Assembly: GCF_004135735.1 (NCBI RefSeq)
Contig: NZ_CP012670.1
Location: forward strand, 620,001-684,000
Source of the DNA: Sorangium cellulosum
Lineage (GTDB): Bacteria > Myxococcota_A > Polyangia > Polyangiales > Polyangiaceae
DNA: 64,000 nt
Direction of reading: 5' to 3'
The first letter of the stretch is position 1, and every line of letters begins with the position of its first letter. Both the position numbers and the translations under genes were made by a program. The notes beneath the pieces were generated by a model. The model ran no database searches. It saw nothing but the letters and a program-made list of their open reading frames with translations, and was not told where the DNA came from. Shown here in pieces: positions 25,567 through 34,579 of the stretch.

Positions 25567-25683
25567 CGGGCGCGGGGCCGACCGGCGGGGCTGCGTGTTA
25601 CGCGATCACGCGATGAATCGTGCGCGGCCGGAGAGAGCCCGTTTCTTCGTGTCCTCCGCGCGGCATGCGAGCCTGCGCCCGCC

Positions 25684-26540
25684 ATGCGAAACCGGTTCGA
25701 TCGGCTGGCAAAGGACGTCGCGCAGGAGGGGCTCGCTCCGACGGGCAAGGTCGTGACCGACGCGGAGGTCGCCGGGGAGATACAGCACGCGGACGTGTGG
25801 TACGAGCCCGACCCGTCGCGCGGCTCGGCCTGCTCGGCCGCGTCGCGGCCACGGCGTGCACCATCGAGGCATATAGCGACGCGCCGAGCGCGGACGAGGC
25901 GCGTGCGTGCTTGCAGAAGCACCTCGCCGCATGGCGAAGCTGCGTGGCCCGGGATCGCGCGGCGGAGCAGCCGTTCCTGTGGGTGCTGTCGACCGGTCAT
26001 CCCACGGCGGTCCTCGACGGCCTGCGCATGGGGCCGATGGCCGGGTGGCCCGCGGGCGTGTACGAAGGCCCCAGGCTGCTGCGGACCCTGGTGGTCGTGC
26101 TGGGGGAGCTGCCCCGCGAGCGCTCGACCATCCTGATCCGGCTGATGGGCGGGGGGCGCGTGCTGCGGGAGGCGATCGAGGATCTCCGCGAGCTTTCGGA
26201 GGATGCGCCGGAGCGCGCCATCGCGCTCGGGCCTCTGCTACGCTTCCGGGTCGAGATTGCCAAGCCTGGTCCGACCACGCCGGAAGAAGAGGAGTTCATG
26301 ATGACCACCCAGGAGCTCGTCGAGCAGTTCATCGAGCAGGGGCGTAAACAGGGGTTGGCGCAGGCGACCATCGAGCTGTACGAGGCCCGGTTCGGTCCGA
26401 TGCCGCCGGCGCTGCGGTCCGCCGTGGAAGCCATGCGCGACCTGGCGACGCTGCGAAAGTGGCACCTCCTCGCCGGCACCGGGACGCGCGAAGCGATGCA
26501 CGACGCCGTCTCCGTCGCTTCGGCAGCGCGTTCGTCCTGA
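25684..26540 (+). pseudogene. Frameshifted Rpn/PD-(D/E)XK nuclease-like gene
   Basis: The start (MRNRFDRLAKDVAQEG... to WYEPDPSR) is in one frame from ATG 25684 to about 25828. The remainder (ARLGLLGRVAATACTIEAYS... through ELVEQFIEQGRKQGLAQ to the stop at 26540) is in another frame, with the crossover near 25812-25830. Together they match, from memory, the layout of an abundant family of Sorangium proteins related to Rpn/transposase-31 or DUF4351 nucleases, in which the two parts are contiguous. A small deletion at the short GC-rich site, or a sequencing indel, is the likely cause. If the shift is real the gene is inactive. Confidence 0.65.
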
Positions 26541-26589
26541 CCTCCGCAGGCGCTTCCAGCGGGCGCGATGCCGTCCGTCTGTCTCTCGA

Positions 26590-27498
26590 TCAGGTCGACG
26601 GAGGCGATGCGTCTCCGTCGGCTGCCGCGATCTCGTGAAAGAAGTCGCGGAGCCGGTGCGTGCCGTAGGCGTCGCACCCGGCGTCGCTGGTCGCGAGAGC
26701 CGACATCATGAGGATGAGGCTCGCCAGGTTGACGTTGAACGGCCGGACCGCCGTCCCCATCGCGGTGAGCATCCACGGCGGGATGGCGCTGATCCGAGGC
26801 GGCTTGCCGAGCGCCTCGAAGGCGAGCGCGCCGATCTCGCGCAGGGTCATCACGTCCGGTCCGCCAGCCGGGATCTCGCGACCGTACGCCTCGGCGTTCC
26901 CCACCGCGTCGAGGCACACCTCCGCGAGATCCGCGCCGTGGATGGGGTTGAAGCGGGCGCTGCCGCCCGGGATCCACACGCGCCCCCGCTTCGCCATGGC
27001 GAGCACCTCGGCCATGTCGTTGAAGAAGCCGGATGGCCGGATGATGGTCCACGCCGGCGCGCCGGCCCGGAGCGCATCGACCACGCGCTCGCGCGCCTCG
27101 ATCTGCGGCACGCGCCCGCGGGCCTCAGCGCCACCCAGGACCGAGACGAAGACGAACTGCGATACGCCGGCCTCACGCGCACGGGCGAGGAGGTTCATGT
27201 TGGCCTGGAAGTCGACATCGAAGCAGTCGGGCTTTCGCGCGAGGGTGCGGTTGCCCAGGGAGCTCACGACGAAGTCGGCCCCATCGCACAGGCCCGCGAG
27301 CGTGTCCGGCCTCGTCGCCTCGGCGACGAAGACCTCGTCGCAGAGCGGGCGCACAGGGCCAAGGCGCGCCTCCGAGCGCGCGAGCGCCCGCACGCGGTAA
27401 CCACGGGCATGCGCGCTCCGCACGAGGTATCGACCGAGATAGCCGGTGGCGCCGCCGATGACGATGCGCCGCTTCCTGTCGCCGCTGGCCATGCCCAT
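26590..27498 (-). CDS. NAD(P)-binding atypical SDR / NmrA-like protein
   Basis: 302 residues from ATG 27498 (ATG 27492 is two codons later). The Rossmann glycine motif GGATGYLGRYLV (from residue about 15) and the atypical-SDR pattern DFVVSSLGNRT, FVFVSVLGGAEAR and TIIRPSGFFNDMAEV are clear. It resembles NAD(P)H-binding proteins related to complex I assembly factor NDUFA9 and NmrA. The substrate is unknown. A longer frame upstream to 27804 only reads intergenic repeats. It converges on the Rpn-like pseudogene. Confidence 0.85.
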   Translation of the reverse strand: MGMASGDRKRRIVIGGATGYLGRYLVRSAHARGYRVRALARSEARLGPVRPLCDEVFVAEATRPDTLAGLCDGADFVVSSLGNRTLARKPDCFDVDFQANMNLLARAREAGVSQFVFVSVLGGAEARGRVPQIEARERVVDALRAGAPAWTIIRPSGFFNDMAEVLAMAKRGRVWIPGGSARFNPIHGADLAEVCLDAVGNAEAYGREIPAGGPDVMTLREIGALAFEALGKPPRISAIPPWMLTAMGTAVRPFNVNLASLILMMSALATSDAGCDAYGTHRLRDFFHEIAAADGDASPPST

Positions 27499-27681
27499 GA
27501 TTATGCGCCCGCGGGCGAGGAGAGCAAGCACCGCACCGTTCGCAGATCTCCGGCGCGGGAGCGTCGCGCGGCCGCGCGGACGAGGAAGACACGAGGGAAT
27601 CGCTGTCTCGGCGCGCCAACCACGGAAGGCCGCTGCGGCTGGGGGGGACTGAGGATCTCCGCGAGCTGACCAGAGTGACAA

Positions 27682-27792
27682 CGGCCGCCGGCGATATGAC
27701 GACGGATTGGCGGCGAGGTGACGATGGCTTGCCGGCGGTATGACGACGGCTTGCTGGCGAGGCGACGACGGCCGCCGGCGAGGTGACGACGG
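27682..27792. repeat. Five degenerate 21-22-base tandem repeats
   Basis: Units follow the pattern GCCGCCGGCGA-GGTGACGACG with substitutions (GATTGGCGGCGAGGTGACGATG, GCTTGCCGGCGGTATGACGACG and so on). They lie in the upstream region of the SDR gene. No function can be read from them. Confidence 0.7.
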
Positions 27793-28112
27793 CTGGTGAC
27801 CCAAGCCCGGGTCGACGGAGCGCTTCCGCTGGGGCCGTTGGAACGTTGTCGCGACGGAGCACGGGCGGGCGCAGGACGGGGCCGGGCACGCCGAGCTCGA
27901 TCGGCTGCGCGCATCAGTCCGCGACGAGGGGGGCGGGCGCGATGACGAGCAGGCCCGCCTGGCAGCGGTGCTGATCGCGCGAGACGGTCAGGGAGGCGGG
28001 CCAGGTAAACGGCTTGTGGTCGTCCTTCCTGAGCTGGACTCGACAATGATGACTTGGACCGGCTTACCCGCATCAAGGCCATACGGGCCGACGCGAGATT
28101 CGTTCGGGGTGC
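27793..28112. other. Gene-free stretch downstream of the toxin-antitoxin pair
   Basis: Frames are open on both strands because of base composition, but none has a start with a ribosome site or a recognisable product. On the plus strand a segment reading ELDRLRASVRDEGGGRDD could be a worn gene fragment. Nothing firmer can be said. Confidence 0.35.
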
Positions 28113-28406
28113 TCACAACCGATCTTTCCACGCGTCCGGATGGCGGTGCAGATGAAGCACCGCTATCACGAGCACCAAGGGCTCTTCGAGCATGAAAAAG
28201 ACTCCATAAGGAAAGATTCGAACCAGCGCGCGACGAATGCCGGGCTCGATCTCAGGAAACTGGAGAGGATTCTCTATGATACGGCGGATCGTGGCATCCA
28301 GCTCAGACTCGAATCGGAATCCGAGATCGCGTCGCTCCCGCTCGTACCGAAGCGCGGCGTCGAAGACTTCGATCTCCGCTTCCTGGCGGATCTCAAGCCG
28401 TCTCAT
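28113..28406 (-). CDS. ParE/RelE-type toxin
   Basis: 97 residues from ATG 28406, whose first bases overlap the antitoxin stop (ATGA). The sequence MRRLEIRQEAEIEVFDAALRY, ...GFRFESELDATIRRIIENP, ...IRRALVRIFPYGVFFMLEE and VIAVLHLHRHPDAWKDR follows the ParE-type toxin pattern of RelE-superfamily toxins, which inhibit gyrase or cleave mRNA. It is preceded by the matching antitoxin and the pair lies in an accessory region. The longer frame to 28523 reads antitoxin DNA and is rejected. Confidence 0.88.
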   Translation of the reverse strand: MRRLEIRQEAEIEVFDAALRYERERRDLGFRFESELDATIRRIIENPLQFPEIEPGIRRALVRIFPYGVFFMLEEPLVLVIAVLHLHRHPDAWKDRL

Positions 28407-28645
28407 CGCTGCGCAGCGCGCAGTCGCGAGAGCAGGTCTCGGCGGGCCTCGTCCCACGGGCGGCTCGAACCCTGACCAGCTCGGTGCGCCGCCAGGCGTT
28501 CCGCGATGATCTCGCGATGCCACTCCAGCGCGGGAACGGCCTCCGGATGGAGCGCCACGCGATCCCAGAGGGCCTGGACGTACTCAAGCTTCTCAGCGGG
28601 GGAGAGCTCGTCGAAACCTGGAGGGGGCATGGCGGGGAGGGACAT
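28403..28645 (-). CDS. Addiction-module antitoxin, PF09720-like
   Basis: 80 residues from ATG 28645. It matches the small putative addiction module component family: FDELSPAEKLEYVQALWDRV, then a central Pro-Ala-Leu-Glu-Trp motif (VPALEWHREIIAERL) and a Trp-Asp-Glu-Ala/Arg tail. Such proteins neutralise the ParE-type toxin encoded just downstream. A TATACT hexamer lies seven bases before the ATG, so a leaderless transcript is possible; no -35 is evident. The ATGA overlap with the toxin gene indicates coupling. Confidence 0.85.
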   Translation of the reverse strand: MSLPAMPPPGFDELSPAEKLEYVQALWDRVALHPEAVPALEWHREIIAERLAAHRAGQGSSRPWDEARRDLLSRLRAAQR

Positions 28646-28881
28646 GTCCGCAAGTATACCGCCGACGCCCCCGGAGAGCACGCCCGGCATGTCATGCCTC
28701 ATGCCCGGGGGTTCGCAGGCCATTTCTGTCCGCATTTTCCATTAATTACGGAAGCTTATGCAGCGATCTCGCCTGTCCGGAGCCGAGCCGACCGAGAGGG
28801 CTCTGCTCACACCTGCGGGCGGAGCAGGGACAACCCTGCGCTCCGCACACGCGACGGAAAGATCGGTCGGGAGTTCCCTTC

Positions 28882-29817
28882 TTAGCCCGTAGAGCTTGGC
28901 TGCCGCACGACGTCAATCAGTCCCGCCCTCGCGTACCTCAGGAGGCGCTGATCGCCCTCTGCGTTCCAGTCCCAACCGTCCGGTAGACAGTCCTTAAGGC
29001 CTTTCGCTTTGAGCTCGTCGTCCTCCTCGACCGTGACAACTACCGCGAAGCACAGGCGGCAGAGGAGCGCGTTGACCTCCGCCTGCGTTGGATGCTGGCC
29101 GCGGCTCAACATTCGCGTGATGAGTTGATTGCGGGGCACCGCGTGCTCGTGACGCAATCCGGTGCCTCGGCCTCGATTTTGTTCCCAGCGCTTCCGCGCG
29201 TCGACGGTGTGGAATTGTCGAAGGCAGTCATACTTCAGGCGATCACGGCACGCCTCGCCGCGATCGTCAATTCCGTCAGCGGTCCAGCACCACAGAAGCG
29301 AGTCGATCAGGAAGCGGGCGGTCCGCCAGCTGGAGTGGCTTTGGTCGGCTGCGACAGGAATGAGCTTGGCGATCTCGCCAGATATGAATTGACGATGTTC
29401 GTCGCCCAGAGTTTGATTTCGAAGTCGTGTCGCCATCCAGCGTGGTACGCCGGGCGACGAGTTGGGGCCGCGAGACGTGCGCTCCGGAGGCGCCTTGCGC
29501 GTTGGCGCACGCTTGTGCGAAAGAATCGTAATCGTGGCCGGCGCGTTGATGGTGACGGTGAGAACGTCGTCCTCCTTCACATCCAGCGCCGCGTACAGCG
29601 ATCCGAGGCCCGAGATGCCGAAGTTGGCATTCATCTTACATCGCGCGGATTGGGCGATGCCGGGGGCGATGACGTTGATGAGCCCCGGGGACAGCAGGCC
29701 AGCCCTACCGGCCGCCCCGGCATAGAGCCAGCCGCGGGCGGCGTAGGTCGGGGTAAGCCGCAGCTCATGGGAGACCGTTACACCCTGAGGCAATCTGAGC
29801 TCAGGCGCGTCTGTCAA
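28882..29817 (-). CDS. Hypothetical protein, accessory, unknown function
   Basis: 311 residues. The start is TTG 29817, with GAGG a few bases upstream. Codon use is less GC-biased than in neighbours, suggesting transfer. The N-terminal 100 residues are rich in beta-strand patterns (LYAALDVKEDDVLTVTINAP). The C-terminal part contains RHEHAVPRNQLITRML, then HPTQAEVNALL and VVVTVEEDDELKAKGL, ending RYARAGLIDVV. His-Glu-His could be part of a nuclease-like active site, but this is only a guess. Position beside a toxin-antitoxin pair fits an accessory or defence role. I do not recognise the family. Confidence 0.6.
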   Translation of the reverse strand: MTDAPELRLPQGVTVSHELRLTPTYAARGWLYAGAAGRAGLLSPGLINVIAPGIAQSARCKMNANFGISGLGSLYAALDVKEDDVLTVTINAPATITILSHKRAPTRKAPPERTSRGPNSSPGVPRWMATRLRNQTLGDEHRQFISGEIAKLIPVAADQSHSSWRTARFLIDSLLWCWTADGIDDRGEACRDRLKYDCLRQFHTVDARKRWEQNRGRGTGLRHEHAVPRNQLITRMLSRGQHPTQAEVNALLCRLCFAVVVTVEEDDELKAKGLKDCLPDGWDWNAEGDQRLLRYARAGLIDVVRQPSSTG

Positions 29818-30282
29818 GGTTCCTCTCTTCCTGTCGGGCTAACGTCGTAATGAATCGTGGCGTGCGGCCTATCTGCGTATTCCTGCGCGTAGGCCGCGAG
29901 CCGCCGCGTCCTATCGACGTCTCTCCAAGGATAGACCGCCGCTGCGTACCCACGGGTTCCCATCGCCAGGTCGCCGACGCCTCCGACCCTTCGCTTTCCA
30001 GGCTTCGCAGGATCCGTGCCGATGGCTCGCTGCTCTGGGCGACCGGTGCCAGATCGAAATATCCTTCGGTTGACGCCGATCGCGCCCGCCCCGCTACGAG
30101 ACGTGTCAGCGCGTGCCCGCCGAGCTGTCCCTGCGCGTGCAGGCCGATCCATATACCTCCATCATACAGCATCCTGGACCTGTCCCACGCCCTTCGCGCA
30201 ACCCGGAATCGCGACGCCCACGCCGTGGTGCCCCTCCAGCCCCTTGCAGGGAGGTCCCGTGGCCGACGGCTGATCCGCCTCG
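29818..30282. other. Gene-poor stretch with small candidate ORFs on the minus strand
   Basis: Base composition is less GC-rich than the genome norm. A minus-strand frame of 49 codons (ATG 29963 to stop 29814, MGTRGYAAAVYPWRDVDRT...) ends in a TTGA overlap with the start of the hypothetical gene, as a translationally coupled upstream gene would. A competing 120-codon frame (from about 30170 to 29801) overlaps it. Neither is recognisable, and I cannot choose between them. Confidence 0.35.
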
Positions 30283-31935
30283 TCAAGCCTCCCGCGTGTC
30301 CGCCCGCCCCGGCGCATCCGCCCGCCCCGCTGCGCTCTCCGCCCCGCCGGGCCGCAGCGCGCACGCCGCGAGGATGCACAGCGCCGGCGTCACGACCATG
30401 TGATAGCGGTCCTCCCCGAAGAACACGGCGTGCGTCAGCACCACCGACGCGACCGCGAAGGCGAGGTAGCCGACGACCCCCCCGTTCGCGGGCCGCCCCG
30501 GCAGCGGCAGCGCCGCGAGCAGCGGGATCGCCACCGCGAGCGGCCAGAACACGTGCTCGTCGCCGAGGACGCCCCACGCAATGAGCCCGAGCACGGCCGC
30601 GAGCGCACCGAGCTGCGCGACGAGCGCCCGCCGCGGCCTCCGCGGCGGCCACGCCACGACCCCGAGCGCCGCCACGGAGAGCAGGCCGAGGTGCGACGCC
30701 GTGAGCACCCGGCGCCCCAGCGCGCGCTGCTCGTCCGGCCACGCCGCGGGGTTCGCCTCGCCGAGATAGCCGATGGGGAACGATTCGTGATCGAAGGTAT
30801 AGCTCAGCTTTTTCGGGATCAGGCCGAGCCAGCGGACGGGATCCGCCTTGATCCACGCGAGCCCCGCCGCCATCCAGCAGCGGTCCTGCGCCACCTGGCC
30901 GCGCGCGATCGGGCAGCCGTCGCCCGCGCGCAGCGTCTCGAACCGGCCCGTCGCGCGAGGAAACGCACCGATCGCGAGGTTCCAGCCGCCGTTCGTCGAG
31001 ACGAGCGCGCAGCCGTCCATCACGCGGCAGTTCCGGATCGTCCACGGCGCCACGACGGCGAGGGCTGCGGCGGACGAGAGCACGACCACCTGCGCCGCGC
31101 GCTTCCACGCGGCGAGCCCCGCGCGCGCCCCGGCGCCTGTCGCCGCGCGCACCCCGACGCCTGTCGCTGCGCGCGCCCCGGCGCCAGCCGCCGCGCCCGG
31201 GGCCCTGAGCGCCAGCAGCGCGAACGCCGGCGCGCAGAGCAGGCTCTGCGGGCGCACCAGCGCCGTCAGCCCGAGCGCGGCGCCCGCGAGGACCGCGCCG
31301 CGGACGAGGCGGCCGCGCGCGGCGTCGCGCGCGAGGAGCCACGGCGCCGTCACCAGGCCGAGCGCGGCGAGCGGCTCGGTCATGAGCAGCGCCGCGTAGA
31401 CGATGAGGCCCGGCGAGAGCGCCGCGAGGAGCGCCGCGACGCGGGCGCGCGCCGGCGTGGTCGCGTACCGCGCCAGGCGGTGGACCACCACGACCAGGAG
31501 CGCGCCGACCACCGCGTTCGCGATCGTCGCGACGTGGGGACCCGTGCCGAACAGCCTGTAGACGAGGCCCAGAAAGCCGCTATAGCCGACCGGGTAGTGG
31601 CACCAGGGGTGCCAGACCGGCTGGCCGCCCACGATGAGGTCGTCCGAGTAGCCGAGGCCGGCGGCGATCCGCCGCGCGCCGAAGTCGTAGTAGTGGCCGT
31701 CCCACACCGGCTCGCGCGCCCACGCGATCGCCACGTAGAGCCGCGGCAGGAGCGCGAGCAGGAACGCGAGCGCCGAGAACAGGAGATCGCCGCCGTCGCG
31801 CGCCGTTTCGCCGCCGCCCTGCGCCGTCCGCCCGCCATCCCGCGCCGCCCCGCCGTCGCGCGCCGTTTCGCCGCCGCCCTGCGCCGCCCCCCCGCCGTCG
31901 CGCGCCCCCCCGCCGCCCCGCCCCGCCTCAGCCAT
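30283..31935 (-). CDS. Integral membrane glycosyltransferase, GT39/ArnT-like
   Basis: 550 residues with about ten to twelve predicted membrane helices. The first external loop (REPVWDGHYYDFGARRIAAG) has the acidic residue expected in GT-C enzymes, and the GLIVYAALLMTEPLAALGLV helix matches ArnT/PMT-like transferases that move sugars from lipid-phosphate donors. The N-terminus before the first helix (about 45 residues) is a Gly/Ala/Arg/Asp repeat from a GC-rich 36-base type DNA repeat. The start overlaps the upstream MinD-J-HTH gene stop by eight bases, so the two are coupled. Acceptor unknown. Confidence 0.82.
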   Translation of the reverse strand: MAEAGRGGGGARDGGGAAQGGGETARDGGAARDGGRTAQGGGETARDGGDLLFSALAFLLALLPRLYVAIAWAREPVWDGHYYDFGARRIAAGLGYSDDLIVGGQPVWHPWCHYPVGYSGFLGLVYRLFGTGPHVATIANAVVGALLVVVVHRLARYATTPARARVAALLAALSPGLIVYAALLMTEPLAALGLVTAPWLLARDAARGRLVRGAVLAGAALGLTALVRPQSLLCAPAFALLALRAPGAAAGAGARAATGVGVRAATGAGARAGLAAWKRAAQVVVLSSAAALAVVAPWTIRNCRVMDGCALVSTNGGWNLAIGAFPRATGRFETLRAGDGCPIARGQVAQDRCWMAAGLAWIKADPVRWLGLIPKKLSYTFDHESFPIGYLGEANPAAWPDEQRALGRRVLTASHLGLLSVAALGVVAWPPRRPRRALVAQLGALAAVLGLIAWGVLGDEHVFWPLAVAIPLLAALPLPGRPANGGVVGYLAFAVASVVLTHAVFFGEDRYHMVVTPALCILAACALRPGGAESAAGRADAPGRADTREA

Positions 31936-33592
31936 GCTGCTTCGCGCGCGTGCCGGCCGAGAGCTCGCGCAGCCGCCGCATGTAGGTCTTCGCGACCTGG
32001 GCCGGATCGAGCCGCAGGTACTTCGCGATCTCCTGCACGAAGCCCTGCACGTACACCGGCGCCGGCAGGTCGCCCGTCGCCTCGTTCTCGATCGCCTGCA
32101 GGTGCGCCAGCGAGATCTTCGTCCGCTGCGCGATGTCGGAGAGCTCGACCCCCTGCGACTCGCGCACCTTGCGCAGCAGCGCGCCGCTGAACTGCGTCTC
32201 GGCGTTGATCTCGCGCGCGAGCTCGGCCTGCAGCATCGCCAGCTCGGCCGCGGCCGCGGCGTTCTCCGGGCGCGCCGGGCCGAGCGCCATGCGCGGGTCG
32301 TCGGGGTAGGTCGAGAGATCGTAGGCCCGGCGGCGCACCGGATCGAGCAGCGTGTCGTGCGCCTCCTCGATGCGCGCCTGCTCCTTCTGGAGCACCTCGG
32401 GGCTCAGCACGCTCACGACCGGCAAGCTCCCCTCCCGGTAGATGTCGCGCTGCCGCTTGTACGCGCGCCGGATCTCGTCGTCGGCCGCCGTGCGCGCCAG
32501 GCCGAGCGCATCGTAGAGCGTGGGCGGCGCGGCGCTCTTCGAGGCGGCCGCGAGCGCCCGCGCGTGGGCGTCGGCGGGGCGCGTGTCGCGCGCGGCGAGC
32601 AGCGCGAGGATGCGCCGGGCCACGCGCTCCAGGTTGCGCGCGCTCTTCGACGTCGGGCTGTCGATGAGCAGCGGCTGGCGCCGCCTCGCCGTCAGCCACA
32701 CCGCGTCGTCGTGCTCGATGTGCCCGAGGTAGTCGAGCGAGATGCCGAGGAAGCGCTCCGAGACCGCGCTCATCGCCGGGCCGAGCTCCAGGTCCGAGCG
32801 GTGCCGCGTCTGGCTGACCACGAGGTGCGGCGTCACCCGCGGTAGCTGCGCGGCCGCGAGCGACGCGACCCCCTCGTCGAACCGCTTCATCTCCAGGATG
32901 AAATCGCGCGGCGTCGCGAGCGGCGGCAGCGATGCGGCCACCTTCTCCACGAGGCGGATCTTGAAGCGCTCCTTCATGAGCGCCCGGCGCAGGGTGCGCT
33001 GGTAGAGCGCGCGGCAGAAGCGGTACGTGTGCTCGACGGCGAGCGGCTCGGGCGTGGTCACGCAGATGCCGACGTCGGCGTGCAGGAACAGGTCGAGCGT
33101 CGAGGAGCCGGTCGCCGCGCCCAGGCTGACGATCACGTAGTCGACGTCGAGCTCGTGGATCATCTTCATCCAGTACGCCGCGCGGCTCGGCCGCAGCGGC
33201 GTGGCCGTCATCGGGTCGTACGCGGTCGGGACGAGCCTTAACCCGGGCACGGTGGTCGCGATCGGCTCGGCCTTGCCCTCCTCGATGTCCTCGCGCGTGA
33301 CGAGCGGCGGCGCCTCGATCCCCAGCGCCGCGTGCAGCCCCGGGCTGTAGGCGTCGGTGTCGAGGATGATCACGTCGCGCCCGAGCTGCGCGAAGTACAC
33401 CCCCAGGTTGACCGCGGCCGTCGCCTTGCCGACGCCCCCGCGGCCGCCGCCCACGGCGATCACGCGGCGAGGGCGGGAGCGCGACGTGGTGAACGGGGGC
33501 GACTCGCCCGGCAGGGCGAGGTCGTCCTCCGCCGAGCTGGGCGGGGGGGTCGAGAAGCGGGACGGGAAGAGGGAGTCGCCGGAGCTGGACAA
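31928..33592 (-). CDS. MinD-like ATPase fused to a J domain and a RodZ-type HTH
   Basis: 554 residues if TTG 33592 is used (GAGGAA a few bases upstream); a GTG at 33667 is the alternative. Three parts: a MinD/ParA-like P-loop domain (about 40-330) with a deviant Walker A GGRGGVGKATAAVN; a DnaJ-like J domain (TLYDALGLARTAADDEIRRA) where no HPD was seen; and a RodZ/HTH_25 domain (VRESQGVELSDIAQRTKISL, PVYVQGFVQEIAKYLRLD). The P-loop has RGG-GKA instead of KGG-GKT, and the Walker B Asp position reads YVIVSLGA, so ATP hydrolysis may be lost. A cytoskeletal or spatial-regulation role is inferred. Confidence 0.8.
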   Translation of the reverse strand: MSSSGDSLFPSRFSTPPPSSAEDDLALPGESPPFTTSRSRPRRVIAVGGGRGGVGKATAAVNLGVYFAQLGRDVIILDTDAYSPGLHAALGIEAPPLVTREDIEEGKAEPIATTVPGLRLVPTAYDPMTATPLRPSRAAYWMKMIHELDVDYVIVSLGAATGSSTLDLFLHADVGICVTTPEPLAVEHTYRFCRALYQRTLRRALMKERFKIRLVEKVAASLPPLATPRDFILEMKRFDEGVASLAAAQLPRVTPHLVVSQTRHRSDLELGPAMSAVSERFLGISLDYLGHIEHDDAVWLTARRRQPLLIDSPTSKSARNLERVARRILALLAARDTRPADAHARALAAASKSAAPPTLYDALGLARTAADDEIRRAYKRQRDIYREGSLPVVSVLSPEVLQKEQARIEEAHDTLLDPVRRRAYDLSTYPDDPRMALGPARPENAAAAAELAMLQAELAREINAETQFSGALLRKVRESQGVELSDIAQRTKISLAHLQAIENEATGDLPAPVYVQGFVQEIAKYLRLDPAQVAKTYMRRLRELSAGTRAKQHG

Positions 33593-33796
33593 GGTTCCTC
33601 GTGGGGCTAGGCCCTGGAGGGGGAGCGCTTGCGAGCCGCTCCTCGCGGGGCGTGTCCCTCCTAGCACGCGCCGCCGGCCGCCATCAGCGCCGCCGTCGTC
33701 CGGGACCCTCGGCCCGGCCGCGGGCCGCCGCGGAGGCGGCGCGGACCGCCGCGAGGGCAGCGGAAAATCGGGGAGCGTGGCGCAGGAGAGCGCGGA

Positions 33797-34579
33797 TCAG
33801 CCATCCAGCGCCGCGGCGGCCCGCAGGGCACCCGAGGCGCGGAGGCGGGCTTCGAGCTCGGCGGCGACGGCCGGCGCTCGCCATACGGCATGGTAGAAGT
33901 CATCGCAGCCGTGGGCGGCGTACCAGCCGGCCATGTGGGACCAAGCGTGCTCCTTCGGGGTCGCCGGCGGTGGGTCGCGGCGGGCGGCGAGCCATGCACC
34001 GACGGCTGCGGCGCGGTCGGGGTGCGCGGCGCGTAAGGCAGCGCAGACGAGGCGTTCCAGGGTCTGCTGTGGCGGGAGCTCCGGGGTGGGGGGATCCGTC
34101 GTCGACCAGAGGACGAGCGAGACGAGCGTCGCCCCGCCGTCGAGGGACAGATCGCCGTCCGGGGTGCGCGACCAGCCGGGGGCCTCCTGCGCGACGATGC
34201 GCTCGACCGCATCCTGGATGGCCGCCTCGCGTCGAGGCGTGCTGTTCGGCTCGGTCGCATCGATGTCGACGTCCAGGTTGACGACGAGCCGCCGCAGGCC
34301 GTTCGTCGTTCGCTCGCGGAGCCGGATCCTCATGAACGTAAGCACCTGGCTGTCGCCGTGGCACGGACGGACGCGCAGGAAGCGACCGGAGGGGGCGCGA
34401 TACGCGAAATCACCACGGATCACGGGCTTGCCGAAGGGATCCCGGACAGTCTCGTAAGTCCCGTCCTCGCGGCGCGGGCGCGCGTCCGTCCAGCCGAGGC
34501 GCTCCGTTAGCCAGCCGGCCCAGAACGCCCGGTCGTGGTAGCCCTCGCAGAGGACGACCGACTCGACGGGGGCGTTCAT
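33797..34579 (-). CDS. TOPRIM-like protein, partner of the adjacent ATPase
   Basis: 260 residues. SVVLCEGYHDRAFW near the N-terminus has the TOPRIM-type Glu 12 with Gly and Asp 16, and RLVVNLDVDID (about 98-107) supplies the Asp-x-Asp motif, so both acidic metal-binding elements of a TOPRIM fold are present. DUF4435 or DUF3226 proteins, including AriB of the PARIS anti-phage system, have this layout and are encoded beside ABC-type ATPases. Its start overlaps the ATPase stop as ATGA. The C-terminal half (WSHMAGWYAAHGCDDFYHAVW) is not recognised. The defence role is an inference from gene pairing. Confidence 0.7.
   Translation of the reverse strand: MNAPVESVVLCEGYHDRAFWAGWLTERLGWTDARPRREDGTYETVRDPFGKPVIRGDFAYRAPSGRFLRVRPCHGDSQVLTFMRIRLRERTTNGLRRLVVNLDVDIDATEPNSTPRREAAIQDAVERIVAQEAPGWSRTPDGDLSLDGGATLVSLVLWSTTDPPTPELPPQQTLERLVCAALRAAHPDRAAAVGAWLAARRDPPPATPKEHAWSHMAGWYAAHGCDDFYHAVWRAPAVAAELEARLRASGALRAAAALDG

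Noticed and set aside
27501..28082. Minus-strand 193-codon ORF
   Set aside because: Arg/Pro-rich composition typical of noncoding high-GC DNA and partly made of the 22-base repeats.
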